From Paragorgia papillata (Eukaryota; Cnidaria; Anthozoa; Scleralcyonacea; Coralliidae), in assembly GCA_035771165.1 (NCBI GenBank), contig JAWNZC010000091.1, forward strand, positions 1,200,501 through 1,264,500: a stretch of DNA of 64,000 nucleotides, in the 5' to 3' direction. Positions 11,061 through 23,000 of this stretch are shown one piece after another. The translations under genes were made by a program, and so were the position numbers. The notes under the pieces are model-generated. The model ran no database searches and had not been told where the DNA came from. It saw nothing but the letters and a program-made list of their open reading frames with translations. Position 1 is the stretch's first letter; every line of letters starts with the position of its first letter.

Positions 11061-12373
11061 TACAGCCATTTGCGTTCAAGCGCAAACCGCAAACATTTTC
11101 TCGCGTTTTTTTATGTTTAGAACCAGCCGTTTACCGTTAAAAGCGGGCATGTTTTAACCGCCAAATTAACACAATGCCAGCGCCAAACGTATCCGTTGTG
11201 TGGGCGTAACCGTCATGTTTGATAAGCCTGAAGATACGTTTCAACGTTTGCGAATGTACGTTTGCACGTTGTGTTGAAAATGGATCTAAACAAATTTGGT
11301 CGTTTATATTATTCTGGAAACCCCGGGCTACAAGAAGATTTCAAGAGAAGAATTAAAAGAATTCTTACGGAAGCCAGCGATAGAGATACTGGCTATATTC
11401 ATTCAAAATTATCTCGCTTATCGGCAAGCCTTAGCATTTCTGTGTTTTTATTTATACCTTGAAGTTAGGTATGGAAGGTACTGCGAAGAATATACTGAAG
11501 CGGCGTATCGAATGGGTGGGGTAAACTGACAAATGATCTAGAACTTATAGAAGTTCTCCAAATTGAGCAACCATCGATTTTGGAAATGGAAAATAACAAA
11601 TAACGAATGTATTGCTTGAAATGGGAAATTCCACGTCGATATCTGACAGAAATTAATTCACTGCGGTTCTCTAGTGACAAAGATACTTTTAATTCCCCGA
11701 AACTCATATTAAACTAGCATTTCCAGCCATAGTCTTTACGCAAACCCACAATTCGAACGTGCATTCACCTATCTTGAAACGTTGAAAAACGTTGTCAGAT
11801 ATCGACGTGGAATTCCCCATTTCAAGCAATACATTCGTTATTCCGAAATCAATGGTTGCTCAATTTGGAGAACTTCTATAAGTTCTAGATCATTTGTCAG
11901 TTTACCCCACCCATTCGATACGCCGCTTCAGTATATTCTTCACAGTACCTTCCATACCTAACTTCAAGGTATAAATAAAAACACAGAAATGCTAAGGCTT
12001 GCCGATAAGCGAGATAATTTTGAATGAATATAGCCAGTATCTCTATCGCTGCCTTCCGGCTTCCATAAGAATTCTTTTAATTCTTCTCTTGAAATCTTCT
12101 TGTAGCCAGCGGTTTCCAGAATAATATAAACGACCAAATTTGTTTAGATTCATTATCAACACAACGTGCAAACGTACATTCACAAACGTTGAAACGTATC
12201 TTCAGGCTTATCAAAACATGACAGTTACGCCCACACAACGGATACGTTTGGCGCTGGCATTGTGTTAATTTGGCGGTTAAAACATGCCCGCTTTTAATGG
12301 TAAACGGCTGGTTCTAAACGTAAAAAAACGCGAGAAAATGTTTGCGGTTTGCGCTTGAACGCAAATGGCTGTA
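11061..12373. repeat. Giant palindrome between the two divergent genes of element A
   Basis: The left arm 11061-11648 and right arm 11793-12373 are near-identical inverted copies of about 585 bp, separated by a 144-bp spacer. The outer ends pair TACAGCCATTTGCG with CGCAAATGGCTGTA; the inner ends pair ATATCTGACA with TGTCAGATAT. The arms are richer in CpG than the surroundings (AACGTTTG, GGCGCTGGC words). Plus-strand frames in the left arm (11262-11529) recur inverted in the right arm, and no domain is recognised. Transposase exon 1 starts 28 bases outside the left arm. The accessory-gene ATG lies about 250 bases outside the right arm. Confidence 0.9.
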
Positions 12374-12626
12374 CGAACGTTGTGCATTCTGTGACCATTT
12401 TTGTGACTTGAATCAATCTCGTACCCAGACCCATACGCGCGAGGGAAGTTGGATTCGTGTGGCCGGGGGCCTGGTGCCTCGGTTATCCATAATGCATCAC
12501 GTTTTTTGGCTACAATTACACGTGTTTTGAATGTTTATAAAATCGAATAGTGTGCAGACAGTGCAGTTGTTTCAACGCTTGAATATTCGTTTGAAATTTT
12601 CCTATTTATTTGCACGTGTTGACAAA

Positions 12627-12864
12627 ATGAAGTTCGCAATATTTGAATTTCAAGATTCTTCTTGTGAGGTTGGTGAAACAGCGTGGATTTACGGTGAAGA
12701 CGATCAGCTTTTCAATAATAATAGTCGCTGGTTATTCTCCAAAGAGGTTGTTGTGAAGTGGCCCAAAGATTTCCACAAGGCTGCGAAGATGATGCAGAAA
12801 GATTTACTCATGGATCCTACTACAGTAGAAACTGAAAGGTTCTCGGCAAAGATAGTAAAATTCG
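12627..12864 (+). CDS. Accessory gene exon 1
   Basis: Seventy-nine codons plus one base, ending ...AKIVKF before a G|GTGTAAGT donor. The start at 12627 is chosen because MKFAIFEF begins the conserved-looking part. The in-frame ATG at 12531 would add 32 residues of low complexity. Confidence 0.55.
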
Positions 12865-13206
12865 GTGTAAGTGCTTTCTTCTGTCGTTTTATAGCGAAAT
12901 TAATATTGATATTTTTAGCTACTGTATTTTGGCACATTAAAAAAAAGTAAATATTTACACTAATAAATTGTAGCCTGAAACTACATGTATCAAACTATCA
13001 GCTTTAAAATGTAGGCTAGCACTAGTAACATGAAATGGTGCAGTATTGAAGTAAGGATGTCTAACAAAAAAGGAGGATGGAAATGGATTGCAAATTGCTC
13101 TTTTAGCATTCCTGTTGCCCAAGAAGTCACACTATATCGCTAACGATCACAAACAATGCAGATAATTTGCTTGAGCGCGATATAGTATTCGAGCTAATTG
13201 CGTAAC

Positions 13207-13245
<39 letters not shown>

Positions 13246-16200
13246 GGGGGGGAGGGGGCATTGCTGGAATTGGCTGATGAATAACTTTGGGGGTGAAACA
13301 CATGAGGCTGGTATGAACTCAGGCCAGACTGATTTCAGGTCAGTTGTAGTGTTTTTACTGTAGATCATTTTCACAAGCCCGGTCTGAAATTCAATTCATG
13401 CCAGCCCAATCTCAGGTTGCCTGCTAGACCGAACTGAAGGACTTTCACCTCTCAAACTCAATACGTTGTTTTAAATGAGATTGGTGTCAAATCCACATAA
13501 AATAATGATTATCTGGTTGTCATGAGCTGTAAGGCAATTGACACAAATCTTGGAGTAACAGTGCAACCAAGCCTATATAGTTTCAAGGCCTGCCTCATGT
13601 TAAACAAAAACAGAAATGCAAAATTCAGGCTCATCCAAGTTCAGGCCGGTCTCATGTAAACACCCCCTTTGTTGGCTCAAGCCAGAAAAGACAAACTCAG
13701 ACTTGTGCTTGCTTTGTTCTCTGAATGTTTTTGGATTCCCGTTGTTTAACAATTTCTCTAAGTACTGTATGTATATTGCACTTTAATTTTTTCCCACCAC
13801 AAATTGATGCGATGTCACTTATTTTGTGCCTTGTACTTATGTTGTTTGTGTTCCTTCGATTCACAACCCTCTTGTCAAATTTACACCATCTTTAGATGAG
13901 CTTAGTGTCATGCAATCTTGCCTGGAAACATATGTCAAGACTGGTAAGACCACCACTCCACACAAAGGAAGAGGACATAGAGTTCCAGTAAAGAACATCC
14001 GTTATGGAAGCGAAAGCGAGGAGTCCGAGGTGGACACAAGCCCGGTCAAGAAGGTTACTATGTGTGTAATCAATTCATTTAGATTTGGCAGGCATTTTAT
14101 TTCAGCATAAATAAGAATAAGATTACAATAGGACTCCATTTAACACTATATTCACACTAGACAATTTGTACACAAGGCAATTCCATTAATAACTTTACCA
14201 AAGTATGCAGTAGACCTTGACAGTAAAACCGGATGTTCTTTCCTGCATGACCTTGCAATATTGACAGCAACATTGCAATATTGACTTGCAAGTGGTACAC
14301 GGTGATTCCCATTTTAACTCTAAGTAAACTTCATGTTATGTGAAATTCAATATTTAAAATGCGAATTTTTAGCAACTTGCCAAGTAATTGCAGTGTACCG
14401 TTTGCAAGTCAACATTGTGATGTTACTGTCAATATTGCAAGGTCTCGCGGGAAAGAACATCCGGTTTCCCTGTAAATGCATACTGTAGATTTGTAATAGC
14501 CACCCATTTTTGTTATTACATTTTAGCCACCTGCAAAGAAAAGGAGACCACTAAAAGACATCTAAAATATGACAAGCTCTTTGCTAATTCAAGTAAAGAA
14601 TAAGTATCAAGCAAGAAAGGTGTGTTGTTCTTTCCAATTCTTCCTTTTTAAAAGGCAAAATATGGTGACCCACAAGTATTATGTTGACATATTTGTTTTG
14701 AGCTTGACAAAACTTTTAATTCTAGAAAATAATTTCAAATTTTATAACCTGACAACAATTTATTTATTCTTGTGACATACTGTATATTGTATTTTCGCCT
14801 TCGCAACTTTTTTTCTCATGACAATCGGAGCTAGTTTTTTGACAGGACATCTTGGATACCCTGATCCAAACACGGCAATTGACCAATCAGGGCTCGCGTA
14901 GTATACATGTTATTTTATAATGTCTTGTCAAACACAGTTTCAATTCATTTGTGAAAATTAGGAAAACTGCATAATAATACAGTAATAGGATGTGCAATAA
15001 GATCTTAGACAGATAAGCTCAGTCATTAATAAGTTAATGTTATCTTATTGGTTATTTGTGCTTCTGCTTAAATAACAAAGCCATGAATTCGAATTAGTAG
15101 GGAAAGCTGTTCTGGTTTGCAGATTTATTGTTTTATAGTGCTACTTATTATGTCGATAAAATATATAATATGGAAATATATATTATTGTATATGGTATAT
15201 GTTTTCATATATGTATATTACAAAGTTATTTATCGATATTTATATTTATCCAGATCTTGCAGATCTCTTTAATTTATTCACATACTGTAAATGTTTCTAT
15301 CGCTCGTTAATGGGTTAACCAAGTCCTTGGTTTGATGAGCACGACCGGGGGGTAGCGGGTATTTACCCCCAAAAATTTTGGCAAGAAGTGCCCTTATTAG
15401 CATGTGTAGTGTGCACTGACTTTTTACCCAATCCGTGGAGATTGGGTAAAATGTCTGCACGCAGGCTATGCGGAATGGAATGAATGCAGTTATGAATCTA
15501 TTCAAATAATCTGAATCGGAGTGTGAAGTGATTAGATTGAATCGGAGTATGAGTGATTAGATTTTGCTCAAAAGTGCCCTCAAAGTGCAGGAAATGCCAT
15601 TTCAGAGACCCTAGGTTCAAAACTTTTCTGGGTGAGCATGCACCCGAACCCGCCTAGAAATGCGGTCACTAAATCGGAAAGGGCCCCCAAAGTAATCAAT
15701 CCCACCGGCCCCCAGATGCCTAGTTGCGCCACTGTATATAATATACTGTACATGTAGTGTGGTCACATTTTTAGAGCCTTGTTTACTGTTGATTAACTTG
15801 TCGTGTATAATCAAACTAAAATGCTTTTTACAAGGATGTTCTCTCTTTTATGAATTTTCTCTGTGTTTAACTGATGAAATTTTCCTTTTGGAGAACACTG
15901 CTCATCATTCTTTGTTTACTAATTCTAATCCTGCACTACCTTTAGGGGGAAAAAATTCACTTTGCTGTCTACTCCATTGGAAGAAGAGCTCAAGAAAACC
16001 AAGAAGGAATGTTCTGAGCCTAAAATGCAGATGAAGCAACTCACTTCAACTCTAAGTGGCATTACAGGTATAGGCTTTCTCAAGACAAAAAATTGACTTC
16101 TTTTGGTAGTATGTATTACGGCTATAGCCTAACATATAAATATTTCTATATCTATCTTTAGAATTACCGGAGGTTGTAAAAAGTCTGCAAGCGTCAGTTG

Positions 16201-16700
16201 CAGTGCTAAAATCTGCCCTGACACAAGTTTCGCCATCACCAAGATCTACATCACCAAGACCTGTATTTCCAAGTCCTGTATATTCAAGACCTGCATCCCC
16301 AAGTTTTTCACCTTCTCCACTTTCAAACTTTGTATCCGTGAGAGCATCTTCACCTAGACCATGTTCCCCAAGTCCTTTAATTGGATCAGAGGTCAAGACA
16401 GATGAAGATGACAGCAACTTGGTAAGTAGGAAAATGTTATATTTATTATCTTGGGATGTATCAGTAGACATTTTTAAAGGTGTGGATAGAGACGAAGTGT
16501 AGATGTTGTAATAATTTTGTCATGCATATAATAAATTATTAAATGCATTATTTTACTCGACATACAATTTTTTTGCATAATGCTCTTTAACAGGCTCCCT
16601 TATTTTTACATAATATTCCAACTAGATAATATTTCAGGTGATTTCTGCTTTCCAGTTCAGCATTGAAACACACCAGAAAGACATTAATAGACCCTTCTAG
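12627..16700 (+). CDS. Accessory protein gene of element A, spliced (function unknown)
   Basis: Candidate exons: 12627-12864, 13896-14053, 14527-14619, 15946-16067, 16162-16421 and 16638-16700, all with GT-AG edges. Exon 1 begins MKFAIFEFQDSS and has VGETAWIY and EVVVKWP. Its single leftover base joins exon 2 in phase (KF then DELSVMQS). Exon 2 ends with an acidic-basic stretch (ESEESEVDTSPVKK). Exon 3 opens with a nuclear-localisation-like PPAKKRRPLKDI but then has an in-frame TAA at 14563-14565. Exon 4 is charged and probably coiled-coil (LEEELKKTKKE). Exon 5 carries SPRPxxPSP-type Ser/Pro repeats and an acidic end. Exon 6 is short and ends at TAG. Exon 3 to exon 4 does not keep phase, so an exon is missing or an indel is present. 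I recall similar MKFA-start second genes in cnidarian elements, some with a BEN domain; none is visible here. An in-frame ATG exists upstream at 12531. Confidence 0.5.
13211..13242. repeat. (TA)n microsatellite
   Basis: An uninterrupted TA dinucleotide run of about 30 bases inside intron 1 of the accessory gene. It accounts for the poly-YI stretch in a minus-strand reading frame here, which is not a gene. Confidence 0.9.
13289..13667. repeat. MITE with GGGGGTG ... CACCCCC ends, copy 1
   Basis: Inverted ends (GGGGGTGAAACACATGAGGC and CATGTAAACACCCCC) enclose repeated AGGCC / GGTCTGA words. A second copy, in opposite orientation, lies at 54435-54756 in element B. It sits in intron 1 of the accessory gene. 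Confidence 0.75.
13896..14053 (+). CDS. Accessory gene exon 2
   Basis: Acceptor CATCTTTAG and donor AAG|GTTACT. The frame continues from exon 1 (GAT GAG CTT). It encodes DELSVMQS, a KGRGHRVPVK basic patch and an acidic GSESEESEVD stretch. Confidence 0.5.
14202..14487. repeat. Foldback MITE, about 286 bp
   Basis: Arms of about 90 bp share AACCGGATGTTCTTTCC, CCTTGCAATATTGACAG and GACTTGCAA in inverted orientation. It lies in intron 2 of the accessory gene. Confidence 0.8.
14620..15945. other. Accessory-gene intron 3 with a dispersed-repeat fragment
   Basis: AT-rich intron-like DNA. The part from about 15310 to 15740 differs in composition (GC-rich patches such as GACCGGGGGGTAGCGGG and GGGCCCCCAAAG). 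It includes AAGTGCAGGAAATGCCATTT, which I recall from widespread marine-invertebrate repeats, but I could not check this. No intact reading frame is supported. Confidence 0.4.
16162..16421 (+). CDS. Accessory gene exon 5 (Ser/Pro-rich repeats)
   Basis: Acceptor ATCTTTAG and a strong TTG|GTAAGT donor. The frame begins EL-PEVVKSLQASVAVLKSA, a heptad-like helix, then repeats of SPRP/PSP spaced 5-8 residues, then VKTDEDD. It joins exon 4 in phase (ACA-G then AA). Low-complexity composition limits functional inference. Confidence 0.5.
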
Positions 16701-16940
16701 AAGGATCGCCCTGTGTAAAAGTAACACCAACGTGGCAATTTCAACAAAACAACACTTCTCTGTTCAAGATTTGAGCTTTGCAAGAAAACAAGGACACATT
16801 TTTACAAAGAGGAGAAATTTATGAACACACCTAACTTCTGTTGTTGTTCATTTATCTTCCGAGGATATCCATTGCAACAGACAGTCGCAAAGTGATTCAT
16901 GCAATATTATTAATCGATTGTTGACAACGATTAATTGATT
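16701..16940. other. Region between the accessory gene and the right terminus
   Basis: AT-rich DNA downstream of the proposed last exon. No gene, repeat or polyadenylation arrangement strong enough to call was seen. Confidence 0.3.
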
Positions 16941-17008
16941 ATATATATGACCCGAGGATTTCCTATTGGATTTCCTATAGGAAATCCTATTGGGTTTTTT
17001 TGTAAGGG
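16941..17008. repeat. Right terminal inverted repeat and subterminal palindromes of element A
   Basis: GGATTTCCTATTGG, then TTTCCTATAGGAAAT, then the inverted copy of the left 25-bp terminus, ending GTAAGGG at 17008. The candidate 2-bp target duplication AC follows at 17009-17010. Confidence 0.75.
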
Positions 17009-20000
17009 ACGGGAGATAATTTTTAACTGACTTTGATTCCAGATTACCATTATTCTGCTGTGCCACTGGAAATAATTTTTGACTGACTTTGGTTCCTGAT
17101 TACCATTATTCTGCTCTGCCAAGATAATTTTTAACTGACTTTGGTTCCTGAATTATTCTGCAGTGCCACTGGAGATAATATTTAACTGACTTTGTTTCCT
17201 GATTACCATTATTCTGCCATGCCACTGGAGATAATTTTAACTGACTTTGATTCCAGATTACCATTATTCTGCTGTGCCACTGGAGATAATTTTAACTGAC
17301 TTTGATTCCTGGTTGCCGTTATTCTGCTGTGCCAAGATAATTTTTAACTGACGTTGGTTCCTGATTACCATTATTCTGCTGTGCCACTGGAGATAATTTT
17401 TAACTGACTTTGATTCCAGATTACCACTGTTCTGCTGTGCCACTGGATATAATTTTAACTGTCTTTGGTTCCTGATTACCATCATTCTGCTGTGCAAAAA
17501 TAATTTTTAACTGCCTTTGGTTCCTGGTTGCCATTATTCTGCTGTGCCAAGATAATTTTTAACTGACTTTGGTTCCTGATTACCATTATTCTGCTGTGCC
17601 ACTGAAGATAATTTTTAACTGACTTTGGTTCCTGATTACCATTATTCTGCTCTGCCAAGATAATTTTTAACTGACTTTGGTTCCTGAATTATTCTCCAGT
17701 GCCACTGGAGATAATATTTAACTGACTTTGTTTCCTGATTACCATTACTCTGCCATGCCACTGGAGATAATTTTAACTGACTTTGATTCCAGATTATCAT
17801 TATTCTGCTGTGCCACTGGAGATAATTTTAACTGACTTTGATTCCTGGTTGCCGTTATTCTGCTGTGCCAAGATAATTTTTAACTGTCTTTGGTTCCTGG
17901 TTGCCATTATTCTGCTGTGCCAAGATTATTTTAAACTGACTTTGGTTCCTGTTTACCATTATTCTGCTGTGCCACTGGAAATAATTTTTAACTGACTTTG
18001 GTTGCTATTCTGCTGTGACAAGATAATTGTTAACTTACTTTGGTTTCTGATTACCATTATTCTGCTATGCCAAGATAATTTTTAACTGATTTTGTTTCCT
18101 GGTTACCATAATTGTATTCTGTTGTGCCACTGGAGATAATTTTTAACTGAATTTGGTTCCTGAATTATTCTGCAGTGCCACTGGAGATAATATTTAACTG
18201 ATTTTGTTTCCTGATTACCATTATTCTGCTGTGCCACTGGAGATAATTTTTAACTGACTTTGATTCCAGATTACCACTGTTCTGCTGTGCCACTGCATAT
18301 AATTTTAACTGTCTTTGGTTCCTGATTACCATCATTCTGCTGTGCAAAGATAATTTTTAACTGCCTTTGGTTCCTGGTTGCCATTATTCTGCTGTGCCAA
18401 GATAATTTTTAACTGACTTTGGTTCCTGATTACCATTATTCTGCTGTGCCACTGAAGATAATTTTTAACTGACTTTGGTTCCTGATTACCATTATTCTGC
18501 TCTGCCAAGATAATTTTTAACTGACTTTGGTTCCTGAATTATTCTGCAGTGCCACTGGAGATAATATTTAACTGACTTTGTTTCCTGATTACCATTATTC
18601 TACCATGCCACTGGAGATAATTTTAACTGACTTTGATTCCAGATTACCATTATTCTACTGTGCCACTGGAGATAATTTTAACTGACTTTGATTCCTGGTT
18701 CCGTTACTCTGCTGTGGCAAGATAATTTTTAACTTTCTTTGGTTCCTGGTTGCCATTATTCTGCTGTACCAAGATTATTTTAAACTGACTTTGGTTCCTG
18801 TTTACCATTATTCTGCTGTGCCACTGGAAATAATTTTTAACTGACTTTGGTTGCTATTCTGCTGTGGCAAGATAATTGTTAACTTACTTTGGTTCCTGAT
18901 TACCATTATTCTGCTATGCCAAGATAATTTTTAACTGATTTTGTTTCCTGGTTACCATAATTGTATTCTGTTGTGCCACTGGAGATAATTTTTAACTGAA
19001 TTTGGTTCCTGAATTATTCTGCAGTGCCACTGGAGATAATATTTAACTGATTTTGTTTCCTGATTACCATTATTCTGCTGTGCCACTGAAGATAATTTTT
19101 AACTGACTTTGATTCCAGATTACCACTGTTCTGCTGTGCCACTGGATATAATTTTAACTGTCTTTGGTTCCTCATTACCATCATTCTGCTGTGCAAAGAT
19201 AATTTTTAACTGCCTTTGGTTCCTGGTTGCCATTATTCTGCTGTGCCAAGATAATTTTTAACTGACTTTGGTTCCTGATTTCCATTATTCTGCTGTGCCA
19301 CTGAAGATAATTTTTAACTGACTTTGGTTCCTGATTACCATTATTCTGCTCTGCCAAGATAATTTTTAACTGACTTTGGTTCCTGAATTATTCTGCAGTG
19401 CCACTGGAGATAATATTTAACTGACTTTGTTTCCTAATTACCATTAATCTGCCATGCCACTGGAGATAATTTTAACTGACTTTGATTGCAGATTACCATT
19501 ATTCTGCTGTGCCACTGGAGATAATTTGAACTGACTTTGATTCCAGATTACCATTGTTCTGCTGTGCCACTGGATATAATTTTAACTGTCTTTGGTTCCT
19601 GATTACCATCATTCTGCTGTGCAAAGCTAATTTTTAACTGATTTTGTTTCCTGATTACCATAATTGTATTCTGTTGTGCCACTCGAGATAATTTTTAACT
19701 GACTTTGGTTCCTGGTTGCCATTATTCTGCTGTGCCAAGATTATTTTAAACTGACTTTGGTTCCTGTTTACCATTATTCTGCTGTGCCACTGGAAATAAT
19801 TTTTAACCGACTTTGGTTGCTATTCTGCTGTGCCAAGATAATTTTTAACTGATTTTGTTTCCTTATTACCATAATTGTATTCTGTTGTCCCACTGGAGAT
19901 AATTTTAAACTGACTTTGGTTCCTGTTTACGATTATTCTGCTGTGCCACTGGAAATAATTTTTAACTGACTTTGTTTCCTGATTACCATTATTCTGCCAT

Positions 20001-23000
20001 GCCACTGGAGATAATTTTTCACTGACTTTGATTCCAGATTACCATTATTCTGATGTGCCACTGGAAATAATTTTTAACTAACTTTGGTTCCCGATTACCA
20101 CTATTCTGGTGTGCCAAGATTATTTTAAACTGACTTTGGTTCCTGTTTACCATTATTCTGCTGTGCCACTGGAAATAATTTTTAACTGACTTTGGTTGCT
20201 ATTCTGCTGTGACAAGATAATTGTTAACTTACTTTGGTTCCTGATTACCATTATTCTGCTATGCCAAGATAATTTTTAACTGATTTTGTTTCCTGGTTAC
20301 CATAATTGTATTCTGTTGTGCCACTGGAGATAATTTTTAACTGAATTTGGTTCCTGAATTATTCTGCAGTGCCACTGGAGATAATATTTAACTGATTTTG
20401 TTTCCTGATTACCATTATTCTGCTGTGCCACTGGAGATAATTTTTAACTGACTTTGATTCCAGATTACCACTGTTCTGCTGTGCCACTGCATATAATTTT
20501 AACTGTCTTTGGTTCCTGATTACCATCATTCTGCTGTGCAAAGATAATTTTTAACTGCCTTTGGTTCCTGGTTGCCATTATTATTTTTAACTGACTTTGG
20601 TTCCTGATTACCATTATTCTGCTGTGCCACTGAAGATAATTTTTAACTGACTTTGGTTCCTGATTACCATTATTCTGCTCTGCCAAGATAATTTTTAACT
20701 GACTTTGGTTCCTGAATTATTCTGCAGTGCCACTGGAGATAATATTTAACTGACTTTGTTTCCTGATTACCATTATTCTGCCATGCCACTGGAGATAATT
20801 TTAACTGACTTTGATTCCAGATTACCATTATTCTACTGTGCCACTGGAGATAATTTTAACTGACTTTGATTCCTGGTTCCGTTACTCTGCTGTGCCAAGA
20901 TAATTTTTAACTGTCTTTCGTTCCTGGTTGCCATTATTCTGCTGTACCAAGATTATTTTAAACTGACTTTGGTTCCTGTTTACCATTATTCTGCTGTGCC
21001 ACTGGAAATAATTTTTAACTGACTTTGGTTGCTATTCTGCTGTGACAAGATAATTGTTAACTTACTTTGGTTCCTGATTACCATTATTCTGCTATGCCAA
21101 GATAATTTTTAACTGATTTTGTTTCCTGGTTACCATAATTGTATTCTGTTGTGCCACTGGAGATAATTTTTAACTGAATTTGGTTCCTGAATTATTCTGC
21201 AGTGCCACTGGAGATAATATTTAACTGATTTTGTTTCCTGATTACCATTATTCTGCTGTGCCACTGAAGATAATTTTTAACTGACTTTGATTCCAGATTA
21301 CCACTGTTCTGCTGTGCCACTGGATATAATTTTAACTGTCTTTGGTTCCTGATTACCATCATTCTGCTGTGCAAAGATAATTTTTAACTGCCTTTGGTTC
21401 CTGGTTGCCATTATTCTGCTGTGCCAAGATAATTTTTAACTGACTTTGGTTCCTGATTACCATTATTCTGCTGTGCCACTGAAGATAATTTTTAACTGAC
21501 TTTGGTTCCTGATTACCATTATTCTGCTCTGCCAAGATAATTTTTAACTGACTTTGGTTCCTGAATTATTCTGCAGTGCCACTGGAGATAATATTTAACT
21601 GACTTTGTTTCCTAATTACCATTAATCTGCCATGCCACTGGAGATAATTTTAACTGACTTTGATTCCAGATTACCATTATTCTGCTGTGCCACTGGAGAT
21701 AATTTGAACTGACTTTGATTCCAGATTACCATTGTTCTGCTGTGCCACTGGATATAATTTTAACTGTCTTTGGTTCCTGATTACCATCATTCTGCTGTGC
21801 AAAGCTAATTTTTAACTGATTTTGTTTCCTGATTACCATAATTGTATTCTGTTGTGCCACTCGAGATAATTTTTAACTGACTTTGGTTCCTGGTTGCCAT
21901 TATTCTGCTGTGCCAAGATTATTTTAAACTGACTTTGGTCCCTGTTTACCATTATTCTGCTGTGCCACTGGAAATAATTTTTAACCGACTTTGGTTGCTA
22001 TTCTGCTGTGCCAAGATAATTTTTAACTGATTTTGTTTCCTTATTACCATAATTGTATTCTGTTGTCCCACTGGAGATAATTTTTAAACTGACTTTGGTT
22101 CCTGTTTACGATTATTCTGCTGTGCCACTGGAAATAATTTTTAACTGACTTTGTTTCCTGATTACCATTATTCTGCCATGCCACTGGAGATAATTTTTCA
22201 CTGACTTTGATTCCAGATTACCATTATTCTGATGTGCCACTGGAAATAATTTTTAACTAACTTTGGTTCCCGATTACCACTATTCTGCTATGACAAGGAT
22301 AATTTTAAACTGACTTTGGTTGCTGTTTACCATTATTCTGCTGTGCCACTGGAAATAATTTTTAACTGACTTTGGTTGCTATTCTGCTGTGACAAGATAA
22401 TTGGTAACTGACTTTGGTTTCTGGTTGCCATTATTCTGCTGTGCCAAGATAATTTTTAACTGACTTTGGTTCCTGATTACCATTATTATGCTGTGCCACT
22501 GAAGATAATTTTTGACTGACTTTGTTTCCTGATTACCATTAATCTGCCATGCCACTGGAGATAATTTTAACTAACTTTGATTCCAGATTACCATTATTCT
22601 GCTGTGCCACTGGAGATAATTTTAACTGACTTTGATTCCAGGTTGCCGTTATTCTGCTGTGCCAAGATAATTTTTAACTGACGTTGGTTCCTGATTACCA
22701 TTATTCTGCTGTGCCACTGGAGATAATTTTTAACTGACTTTTCCTGATTACCATTATTCTGCCATGCCACTGGAGATAATTTTTAACTGACTTTGATTCC
22801 AGATTACCATTGTTCTGCTGTGCCACTGGATATAATTTTAACTGTCTTTGGTTCCTGATTACCATCATTCTGCTGTGCAAAGATAATTTTTAACTGCCTT
22901 TGGTTCCTGGTTGCCATTATTCTGCTGTGCCAAGATAATTTTAAACTGACTTTGGTTGCTGTTTACCATTATTCTGCTGTGCCACTGGAAATAATTTTTA

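Larger units (their letters stand above)
4448..17008. mobile_element. Element A: 12.56-kb EnSpm/CACTA-like (tnp2) DNA transposon inserted in the satellite
   Basis: Both edges abut interrupted satellite monomers. The left end, read inward from 4448, and the reverse complement of the right end, read inward from 17008, both begin CCCTTAC, then an A-run, then CCAATAGGAT. They match at 23 of 25 positions. Behind each terminus lie palindromic subterminal motifs (CCTATAGGAATT on the left, TTTCCTATAGGAAAT on the right), a layout typical of CACTA-type elements. Inside are a decayed tnp2-family transposase and a divergent accessory gene. The termini are not literally CACTA, so assignment to the superfamily rests on the transposase. 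Several foldback repeats are nested inside. Confidence 0.85.

Noticed and set aside
11262..11707. Frames of 66-80 codons in the giant palindrome
   Set aside because: The same sequence recurs inverted in the other arm. The frames are mutually shifted and no domain is recognised, so this is described as palindrome sequence only.
13147..13374. 75-codon frame with a poly-YI run
   Set aside because: Produced by a TA microsatellite.
17783..17995. Plus-strand hydrophobic frame of 70 codons in the satellite (also 45620-45835)
   Set aside because: Also satellite translation; it looks membrane-like only because the monomer is T-rich.
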